Assembly (NCBI RefSeq): GCF_932274485.2
Contig: NC_065880.2
Span: forward strand, 49,958,894 to 50,022,893
Direction: 5' to 3'
Source: Patella vulgata
Taxonomy: Eukaryota; Mollusca; Gastropoda; Patellidae
DNA: 64,000 nt
Each line of letters opens with the position of its first letter. The stretch's first letter is position 1. The position numbers and the translations under genes were made by a program. Below are positions 48,401-60,400 of this stretch, in pieces. The notes under the pieces are model-generated. The model did no database searches. It was not told where the DNA came from and saw only the letters and a list, made by a program, of their open reading frames with translations.

Positions 48401-51400
48401 ACCAAGCAAATTGTTTATCTCTGCTTACCCATAGCAGAAAATTCTCATCTTCGAACTCCATCAAGGCATTCACCTACTAAACACCAACACCAAGTGTGGA
48501 AATTGTGGCTCAATTAGAAGGAGAGTTATTGTGTTCCACAGTCTCAACCAATCAAATTGCTTAACCCTCTGCTTATCCTAAGCAGAAAATGCTCATTATC
48601 GAACTTAGTCAAGGTATTGATGTTATGAAACTATACATCAAGTTCGACCACTCTAACTTAATTATTACTAAAGCTATCATGTCCCAAAGCATCAACCAAT
48701 CATTTTTGCTTATCTCTGCTTATCTTTCAAAACCTCAAACAGTGATAACTTTGTTCATAATAAAGTAATTTGAATGAAATTTTCATTATATTCATTTTGC
48801 ATTATCTATTTTGGAACTATTATAGCAATAACAGTCAGCCATTTGTCTAAATCCTACATAACACATCTTTATGCTAATATGTGAACATAACTTTTTGTGT
48901 GACGTCTTAAATATTTTTTATTATTGATTTGACATTCTATGAAGGACAACCAGGAACAGAACATAAATTACAATGGTTTCTACAAGAAGTTATGAAATCC
49001 TCCATCCACCTATCTCTCACATGTTACTAATGGCAGTTAAAATGTTTATTTAGGTGAATATGGTATTTCTATAATTTATTGTAGTTGTTCCACTTCCTTA
49101 AAATATGTATAAGCAAAATTAATGGCTGTTACATTATGCATACATCTCATATATTACAATCAATCACTTTTTATTATAGAAATGTTTTAAGTAAAGAAAC
49201 TTACCCTACAGTATGTGTTTTATGACGACATAGATCTAATACATCAGTACATAATAAACGTATATTATGTGTTGTCTTCATTTGAGCACCTGAAATAATC
49301 AACAATATATTTAATCCCAAAGAATGCATATATTCTTAAAAAAGCACTAAAACAGGCTTTCCGAATTTAACAAAGATAGACATGCAAAGCCTACTTAGCA
49401 GTTATGTCTCGAGCAAAGTTAGCCATAGACAGCAATTTATCTGAAAGTAAAACTTGGATAAGTCATTCCATGCCTTCAAGAAATCTGATCTATTATCATA
49501 GTCACAAACTTTTCTGGATACATAATATATCTAGAATGATGAAAATCAGCAGGTTATATAATATACTGAGACACAATAAAAACACACCACTGATTTCACT
49601 GACTTGATGTGGTGGCAAGACGTAATGAAAACACACCCATGATTTGAATGAAAATTCATCCGTAATGGCGAGTCACAATGAAAACACACAGAGATCGGAT
49701 TTCGCCTGTATATTCCAGACATGTCTGACGCTATTTTCCAAACGTCCTAAATTGTTCGACCAGGAGTATGCCTAATCAGACATCAAGACACGGTGAATAA
49801 TATTCAAAATTCCAAAATTAATATAGTGTACTGAATGTATAACTACCACTCAACACGATTATCGTTGATAATAGGCTGGATTGATTAGGTAATTAAAGAT
49901 ACATTATGGGAGATTTTTATAGAGAGTTGGCCATTCTTGCTATAACAGTTCAAAAGTAGATGATGAAAGAAGAATATATTGAAAAATTCAGTCAAATTAC
50001 TTTATTCTGAACATAGTTATCATCGTTGTAATATTTGCCTAGAAATGGTAGCGAATTGTGTCTTCACCTTTGCTGATCGTTTGATTGACAGGCGTTAACT
50101 CCACCTACATATCTCGATTATCAAGTAAAGTTTTCAATGGCATACCGAAACGCTTTACAACAGCCTCGCTAAGTACACTCTATCATTTAGCCTCGATCTA
50201 AGTGACGTATTTTCATCAGGTTACCCCTTATTTGATTTAATCAATTAGTGAAATCCTATTTAAATCCGAGCTGTAGCCGAGCCATCCGTGGGTCTACAGA
50301 GTTGATTTTGGTCTTGTTGTTTAAATAAAGATCTAATTTATAATTTCTATAACATCTGAAGCCTAAATTAAGACTTGCAATAATCAGATTTAGCTCTTGC
50401 ATAATGCATGTTTCAGTAATCAATGTATTTATCATGCTATACTGTCTATACACCTACCTTGATTAACTACTTAATCCTTTGTCGGACAATTCCTCAATCT
50501 AATCTTAAACAGAAGTCATTGCTTCTCCTTTGTCGGATTATAAATCAATCCAATAAGTGTGATTAGAATTTTAATCCACTTGTTTACCTTGTGGTTTCTC
50601 CATTGGCGGACATTATAATCGCATTGATTTGAGACGACAGCATCTATAAACTAGTCATAGATGTCACATATCGTAAGAGTATATAACACCCTAAATCAAT
50701 GGACAGTCATTTTGTGATTAACCTGTGATTTAATCTCCTTGATGACAACCGGCAACAGGTAAAAATTAGTCGGTGGAAGCGGGCGTTAAATAAAGCATAT
50801 CCGAAAAAATACTAGACAATACAAGCTCTGTTTCTGATGGCACACGGTTATAGTACAATAACTGAAATGGAGTAGAAATCTCGCAGATGCGTGAAATGGA
50901 AACATGACAAATACTACATGTCTAATGTTGGAGAAAAGATTCTATCTTGATGGTATATTCTCGGATTTATGATCATATTTTGAATGGGGATTATGTTTTT
51001 AAATAAAGAAATAAACACGCTAAGAAATGTTGATGAATATTTCGATTGGAATAGTGTAAGTAGTTTTTGACGACAGCGCATGCAATTATTTAGCAGATGA
51101 TGTCACTAGCTCGTTGTGGTAGAGCGACGGTTACTGCTAAATAAATTTTGGGATGTCATTTTTTTGGAGTATAAGATGAATGCCGAACTTCTGCTGAAAA
51201 ATGTATCGACTTATACCCCCGTAAAATACGGTTATTTTGGAGGAATTTGAAACAGACACGGGTCGGCAGTATACAGCAGGAGCCCAGGGGGGTCAACCTA
51301 GCTAAAAGGTGTACTAATTTTCTCCTATATGGTATCAATGCATGAATATCTGGTATCATCAGAATGTAAGTCAGGTATTACAAAAACATTCTGACAAGAC

Positions 51401-54400
51401 ATTACTAGTGGTGTGTGTGGGCATGGTGGGGTGGTACCCCTGACAGAGCTATGTAATTACTAGACATTTGTAGTGGTGAAGTATCCCTGACAAGAGTTCT
51501 CTAATTTCGAGACCACAGCGTTGAACTTGATCAGTTCCACTGCACAAATCATGAATTTACAGTGAAACGAGTAGGCACGAGGTGGAAACTTAAGTCAGTA
51601 AGTCCAGCTCTAGCAGCCACATAGGCCATTCAACGTTGTCGCATGGAAGAGACATGGGATCATTCTCCACTCTCTGGTATTCACACCCTCTTGAATTAAT
51701 TCAATGACCCGTTCATTTATGCCATATCATTGTGTCTTCCACAGAACTGTAGGAGTTTTACTGACACTAGCGTTTTGAACACATCATGTTATACCCCATG
51801 TTCTGCACCATAAAATCATGAATTTCAACAATATTTGTGTTTAGAAGAATTGATCTATGGTGCATTCATATGTATGTAAAAGCATCATTCTCATATGTTA
51901 TCATTGCGATCTGATATCAAATTCAGAACCTCAAGATTAAAGCATATCTCTCAAACAAGATTTACAATCATTCATCTATAAAAGTGATGCATTTGATTGC
52001 ATCTAAGAATACTAACCTAAATGTATAGTAAAACTCTCCTCTAGTCTACTAGGTTGTAATTGTCTTTCTTCTTCTTCAGCATCAGGTAAACCAGATGACA
52101 TAGCACGTAACCTTTGACTGTAATATAACAGAGTATGGAATCTATTTTGTTAGCATTTATATGAGGATTCCAGAGAGAGGGAGAGAGAGAGAAATGGGGT
52201 TAATGTTCAGTCGACACAAACTAGGTAATTTCGGGACTAACATATGGTTCAATTTTATTTCAATAATTTGCTTGCGCGTAGGGAGTCTTTAGCAGTGGAA
52301 GGAAATCAGAAGATCCAGAGAAAACCCATGAGGTTGGACAGGCGACCCTACTCCTTATCACGTACAACCGGGGAATCTAAACCTTATGATACAACGCGCA
52401 CGCACTAACCATTCGGCCATCTAACCCCCAACTCATGAGGATTCTAATTATGACAATCAAACCCATAAAATCTGTTTATTTCATTGATTTCTTGTAAACA
52501 ACAAATAAAATCTGTTGTACACAGACACAGAAATAAAAGTCTGTTTACGTATGAAATTTAAGTGCCAAAATATAAAGGAATGGTGTATTTACCTTGTCTC
52601 AAAATTTCAGCTCAAAATATTGAGATAACCCTTTCGAGATTTCGGGTCCTTTTTTTTCGTTGGGTGACCTGATAATCTATTGCCGTTCCTTTAGAGTTCT
52701 ATACAGAGCATGACACACGTGCTGTACTTGATAACGAAAGGTAAATTTCAAATACACCTTATTTTTTATAAAATAAAAGTCTGGTTTTATCCAGACACCA
52801 TATAATACAGCTTGGGACACCTATCTCCATTTCCAGTTGAAAACTGACAGGTTAAAGTTGTTGAGTTAGTTGCTCGGCCCCGACGTTGAGGATTCTAAGG
52901 GCTTAACACAAAATTATGCAGTTTTATTCTCCAAAATGTAATCGAGATTATAGATTTCAACATGTTGGTTTGTTTTCAGCTTTTAGTATTTATGTGGTCA
53001 GTTTATTTACCTTGAAAACTTTATTTAATATAAATTATTGAATTCACATGAAATAATCATCATTGTCTACTTACACGTAAGAAGGAGTGTTTGAGTTGGT
53101 TTGAGAATCTTCATGAACTTTCTTGATCCATTCTTTAAATTCTCTCTTCTGTGTTTCTCTTAAGTTACTTAATTCACTTGCCCATTTACTTGATATCAAC
53201 TAAACAATGTATAACATCAAATTGAATCATCCCCATTTTTGTTGTGTTTTTAAAAAAAAAAAATATCTCTTGCCATTAAAAATATTAAGTTTATTTATTT
53301 CCTAATTTTTAAGAAATCAATAAAGCTGCTAATGACTTGACTACATTTATCATCAGTAATTTTCAATAATTAGGATACAATTTCTGGTCAAAGGGGAGTT
53401 AATCCATGATATTTATTTCCATTGGAATGGAAATTTCATCCAAATACAAAGCTTGTTAATTTTCTTCCATAGAACAGCCTTGTATTATTTTTGGACCAGA
53501 AACCTGCGTCCCATACGCAACTCATCTTGTTGTTCTTTGGGATAATACTCTTCAAAAAATGCCTACAGTTCTGCCAATTAAAGTATAATTGTTCCTTAGA
53601 CAATTGTGTACCGGTTGACAGATTTCAATTTGTTATATGACGTCACAATTCCAAGAGGGCGGCGATGGCGTCATGTTTTGGTTCATGTTTTGGTTTGGTC
53701 CTTAGTCAGTTCATACTTGTTCTATTGTTAACCTCTAAGCAACTGCTGATCTACTTCCTGAATGTATCTGATTAAATCGCAAGCGTAAAACTTTTTCCCT
53801 TCTTTATAGTAGTGTAATCTTTTATTTGTTTCGTAAAAGAATATTAATAATAAAAGCTAACCTGAGTATTATCAAAATGACGCTGTGCTAGTTGATTAAT
53901 ATCTTCATCTGTATATTTAGTACCAACATTTGCTAAAGCTTCTTCCATTTCCTCATGTTGTCTGTAAGTAATATAAATATAATCTAACATGTTCTATTTA
54001 TCACAGTTCTAGCTTTAAACAAGGTGTTTTCAAAACTTTTAGCTTGTTCAATTCCATACTTTAATGTAATTTGAAGAGTGTTGCTATAAATGTGTATTTA
54101 AAAGCCACGGTGGCTAGAACGCAGACTAGCTGGCCTGGAGGTCGCGTGTTCGATCCCTGCATTGGCCGAGAAAGTTCATCAGGATTTTCTGGCGTGGTTT
54201 CCCCTTGTCGGTGGTGTAGAACAGAGGGCTTGACAAGGACAGCTGTCTAGTCCTCGGATAGGACAAAAAAACGAGGACCTGTGTATACATTGACGTGCAC
54301 ATAAAACATTCCTTGGCAGTTGGAATTTCGATATAAGAGTAGGCCGTAGTGCAGGTGCCCGGGCAAATTTACCTTATAGAAGACTATATGGCCTATGCCC

Positions 54401-57400
54401 GTCTTCATTAGCCCAGTAGGAGCAGAACAGTAGGACATTAAACTCCATTTCATTTCATTCATGTGTACTGAAATTTATGCAACCCACTGTACCAAAACAC
54501 TTATGGTTTGTTTTGCTTTGGTTGCAGTTGATGATGTTTGAATAAGCAACTAATAAAACAAAGAACTGTCCAATATGCTATCATAAACCAATCTACTTTC
54601 GACTCAGTTACAAAGTGTTAATTATTACTTGTTGATTAGAAAGTTAGTCAATTTGTCAGGTAATCCTTAACAGGCACACGAAATGAATACAGACTAATTC
54701 AGTAATAAGCACATTTAATGCTATCGTTATTTAAGCAGAAGAATTCATACCACAATTAAAAATCACATATCGATAAAATATTCAAATCCCGTACGTAATA
54801 AAAATTCATATTTAATTCCTGTACGGTATTCAATTCATACCACAATTAAAAATCACATGTCAACAAAATATTCAAATGCCGTACGTAATAAAAATAGGTG
54901 AACCTCTCTATTTTTCATATTTAATTCCTGTACGGCATTCAAATTTATGTCAGTAACATTCCTACAAAATTAAGCATTTTCCTAATACATTGAATGAAAG
55001 CTTGCCAATGCTGCTTCGGCATCAAATTCACAACCGTAATATTCCTTCAAAATTATGTGTCTTCGTTTATACGGCAGCAAATGAATGCAGAACTTCCGAA
55101 ATAAGAATAGTTTGTAATGTCAGAACATCGTTTTTTCTTTATAAAATGTCAACAAAATGTTCAAATCCGTGCGTAATAGAAATAGGAAGACCTCACTATT
55201 TTTCATATTTAATTCCTGTATGGTTATGGTATTCAAATGTATGTCAGTAATATTCCTACAAAATTACATGTCTTGGTTTATACGGCAGCAAATCAAGGAA
55301 TGGCGTTCGAAATAATAATACTTGTGGTGATGACAAAGCTAACTTCAGCGTATGGCGTACGTGATTCATGGCACATAGCTTCATAGTAAGCACTGCCTTT
55401 TATGTTAAGCAATTTTCGTATGGTAATCGAGATCACGGGAAAGTGCCACTGTGGATGAGAATTTATATATGGAGTCTTAAAAGACGTAAAAGATATCACA
55501 GACAAAATGACTGTCCATTGATTTAGGGTGTTATATACTCTTACGATATGTGACATCTATGACTAGTTTATAGATGCTGTCGTCTCACATCAATGCGATT
55601 AAAATGTTCGCAAATGGAGAAACCATGAGGTAAACACGTGGATTAAAATTATAATCACTCTTATTGGATTGATGAATAGTCCGACAAAGGGGAAGCAATG
55701 ACTTCTGTTTAAGATTAGATTGATGAATTGTCCGACAAAGAATTAAGTCAGTTAATCATGGCAGATTAAGTAGTTAACCAAGGTAGGTGTATAGACAGTA
55801 TAACACGATAAATACGTTGATCACTTAATTACCTAATCAACCCAGCCTATTATCAACGCTAATCGGGTTGAGTAGTAGTTATACACTCAGTACACTATAT
55901 TAATTTTGGAATTTTTAATATTATTCACCATGTCTTGATGTCCGATTGGGCATATTCCCGGTCGGACAATTTTGGGCATTTGGAAAATAGAATCGGATAT
56001 GTCCGGAATATACGGGCGAAATTTCATCCCTGGTTTAAGGCCATATACTCTAACATATATTTTTTATAATTTTTTGAGAGGGGTCATGTTCTCACCACTG
56101 GTCCAGTTGATATGGAATGATCCAGCTGCAATTAAGAAGAAAAAGTCTCCAGCCACAGGCACCACCTCTGTTTGCAACTAGAAGCAGAAAAAGAAATAAA
56201 CAAGTGTTTAACTTACTTAGAGTCTAGATGTTGTAAATCAGCATCTCTATTGGTTATAATATCTTCTACAGATAAAGCATAGGTATGTTCTAGATTTAGA
56301 ACTGTTTCTAAAGCAGGAGAATGTATTAATGTATGATAAATATCAGAAAACATTTGTTCGTTAGTTATTTCTTCTGGTTTAGCATATTCCTTTACTTCCT
56401 AAAACATATAATAATAAAACATCCCAATAAACTTTTATTGCAACTTTTATTTAATTACATTTATTGAGTTTTCCTCAACGTACCATAATAACAGAAGATT
56501 TTTTTTTGTAGCATGCCACCATCAAAATGTTCCAAGACTACTGATGATTATAAAATCCGCTGCTCTCATCTGTCTTTACTCTTTTGAGATGAGTGCTTAT
56601 GGGAAAGATGGGCTAGATCTTTTAGAGATGCATGGAATGTTCAAATCCTTTTATCATGTCAATTATAAGTATTTATCTTGAAATTAAAAATTACTAAAAA
56701 TAAATACTAAAGAATGTTTCTATTTTTTGGCCGAAATAGATATAGTTATATAATTTTAAAAAATGAAAAGTTAGTGGAAAAGAGAATAGTAACTTGTCCA
56801 ATGAAATAGGCCGAGTTATGCTATATATTTACATACATTAGTTGATTTCATATAAATTTTAAAAAAGTAGTTCTCTTTAATATCTAGGTAGAGAATTGTC
56901 AACAATTTTAACTTCAAAATTGGTTCAAAATCTTCAATTTATTGGAAATTATACACTATACATAAACTAAGCATTTTGATAACCAACTTTGTGTTCCAAA
57001 ATATTAAACAAAAATTAACTTCCGCTTAATCTTCCAGAAACCCCCCAAAAAACAGGTTGCCAGGCAATGACACATATGTCCACAGCAGCTAAATCGTCCG
57101 AGCAGTCAACAAGGGTTGTCGCATATTTATTCGTTTGTAGGTAGCCTAATGGGAGCATTTACAAGACACTGATATATCAATTTCATACAGATCAAATGAT
57201 AACTTTTGTCACTGGAGTGTTCCCAAGGTTCAAGTTCAACAAAGGGCTTAACTCTAGAAGTAATTAACGGAAATTGCTGAAATTCGATAGACTTCTTTGT
57301 TTTACTAATCTAAATAATGCCTAGAAGTTATTAATTGAAACTGCTGAAATTCAATAGGATTCTTTGTTTTAATGCTCTAAATAATGCAAACAAATCTGTA

Positions 57401-60400
57401 ACAAAAAGGATAATAACTTTAGACGTTAGAGCGTTCACAAGTTTCAAAACTAAAATTAGTTATTAGTATGCAAATATCAGATGTTATCTAGTGAGTTGCA
57501 GTACTAAAATTTGTTATTGAGTTGCAATGCTAGTCTAGTTATTGAGTTACAATGCTACATTTAGCTATGAGGTTCCAATGCTAGGTTTAGCTGTTGAGTG
57601 TAATCAGCAACAGCCCAAAACACCCCTAGAATTTGCATACTGAATTAGTATCTTGTAACTTGCAGATAAATTTGAAAATATAATGCCAGCTTTACAAGGT
57701 TAAATCCCATGCATTAAAATAAAACGTTTTAATTGGCACATACATACATCTTGAAGTTAATTTGGGCCATAAATATCAGAATCTTTTTAATGGCCAAAAT
57801 GAATGTCTGACGTTAGGTTAATATGTAATCTTACCAAAATACATAAACCGCTTATTCATTTGATGCACATAGGGTGGATGGATGTGATCAAGTGGATATA
57901 TTATAAGACAGGTAAAATATGTCTGCTTTGATTCACAGAATCGTAGATATAATGACAAGATCTTTGCAAGCCAGAATTGAACATAGTATAGTTTGTAATC
58001 ATAGAATGATTACTTAATCATGGCTAGCATTACACTTTGCTAAATTCTTCTAAACATATGAATAATGATCAAGAATATCATATATCAGAATTCGATGTTA
58101 CCACTAGACATTTATATATAATGAGATTACAATTATATGCATCCTCGTTATCCCCAGTGTTCTCATTCCGTTCTACTCCACTAATCCATAGGGTTTCCAC
58201 AATTTCAAATTATCTGCCCTGGCCTTGATTGTAGCTATAGTCTACGAACCAATCAAAAAACAGTTTACAAACCAGTCGTTTCGCCTTCCTTTTTATAAGG
58301 GTAGATAACCATATTCATGTCCATTTACTGAATGATTTATGTAAATAATGTATATATTTCTAACTCATTGATATTTAATTGTATTATCAAAATCTGTAGT
58401 ATGTTACGCTGTCTTCAAATATGTATAACATCTATATGTTTGACTTTTGTTATTATTAGTACTATTCGTTCTTTGTATGAAATGTCTCATTCTGTTATGT
58501 TTATAATTATAGAACTTATACTTGACAATTTGATGCACAATAACTTGTTTACGATATCATGTGGGCGTAAAACTACAGGAACGAAGGAACGATTCTCAAT
58601 TAAACTCTAGAAACCTACATATCTATAAATGTCCGGTCTTTTTTAATTAATATAATATTGTATAATATTATTAATACATTGTTAATAAGTACGCATTTAG
58701 AATAATTTGAACTAACTCCTAACCTTGTCCGATGAGAGTTACTTCCCATTGCCAACTTTCTTTGCAATTGACGATTTATGGGATTGGTCGATAAAAATAG
58801 CACAATCATCTCGGGCGGATAACTTGAAAGCATGCCCCCCCCCCCACTAGATTAACCTAGGGGTTAGTGGATAAGAACGAAATGAAACCACTGGGTATAC
58901 CGAGGATGAATTATATGGGAATCAAATAAATGAAATGAAATGAAATGGGGTTTATCGTCCTACTGTTCTGCTCCAACTGGGCTGATGAAGACGGGCATAT
59001 GCCATACAGTATGCTATGAGGGAAATTTTGCCAGGGCAGCGGCACTATGGCCTACTCATAACTGCCAGGGATCTTTTATGTGCACGCCAATATACGTCGG
59101 GACCTCAGATTTTTATCCCATCGGAATGACTAGACAGCTGTCCTTGTCAGGATCTCTTTCCTGCACCACGTCGGAAAATCCTGATGAACTTTCTCGGCCA
59201 ATGCAGGGATCGAACACGCGACCTCCAGGCTAGTGGGCCACGGGAATCAAACAGTATTCTTGTACCAAATCAACAAAATTATCACCTGTGTAAAAGCCTT
59301 GGTCCATCTATCAATTAAATCATCTTCATTTACACTTCCATTTATCACAGAGTCAATGGCAGCCTGGGCATTATTCTCGTGCCATTTTTTCGTTTCTTCT
59401 TCAATAAACTTTGATAAACTGTTCTTCAGATCTATAGTTTAAATAAACATAGGAAGTGGTTATTAGATATAAGAAGAGAAAAGTAATTAAAAGCGATCAA
59501 ATGATTATTGTGGACACAGCAAATTAAGAAAGTTTCATTAATAACAAGCCAAGAGTGAGGCTGATGTTCCCCGCCGCAATCTCAAAATAAATAGATGATA
59601 CATACTAATTCATTGCACATTTATCTTTTTGAAAAGTATCGAGCAATCAAACTCAGTCTAAGCAGAAAATGTTCACGGTCAAACTCCGTCAAGGTTTTGA
59701 AGTACCTGGTAGTGAAACTATGCACTAAGTTTCATCACTCTCCATCAGTTAGAATAAAAGTAAACTTGTGCTAAAGCTTCAACCATTAAAATTGCTCTGC
59801 TTAGCTTTAGCAAAAAATGTTAATCATTGAACTCAGTCAAGACATTCACTTAATCAATATCTACACCAAGTTTAAACATTCTATCTCAATTAAAAGCAGA
59901 CTTGTTAAGTCTTGACCAATCAAATTGCTCATTGTTAAGCAGAAAATTCTCATCATCAAACTTAGTCAAGGTATTGCTATAATGAATCTATACTCTGAGT
60001 TTCATCACTCTCACCCAATTATTGTGTTCCAAAGCCTCTGCTTAGCCTTAGTGGAAAATGTTTATGATCGAATACTGTCAAGACATTCACCTAATAGATA
60101 TCTACACCAAGTTTGAACATTATACTTCAATTAGAAGGAGAGTTATTGTGTTCCAAAGTCTCAACCAATCAGATTGAAGTCTCTACTTAGCCTAAGCAGA
60201 AAATGCTCATCATCGAACTTAGTCAAGGTACTGATGTAATGAAACTATACACAAAGTTTAACCACTCTCACTCAATCAAAGTTACCAAGCTCCAAAGTCT
60301 TGACCAGTCAAATTGCTTATTGCTCTGCTTATTCTGAGAATAATGGTTAGGCTGGTGAGCCCAGTACATATCACATACATGAGTGGGATTGACAGCACAC

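Noticed and set aside
53640-53700. GACGTCA-like site considered as a promoter CRE
   Set aside because: It lies deep in FERRY3 intron 4 with no sign of a transcription start.
54103-54180. Possible tRNA gene (A box and B box)
   Set aside because: No cloverleaf can be drawn, and the sequence continues into a family-specific body repeated many times. It is a SINE head.
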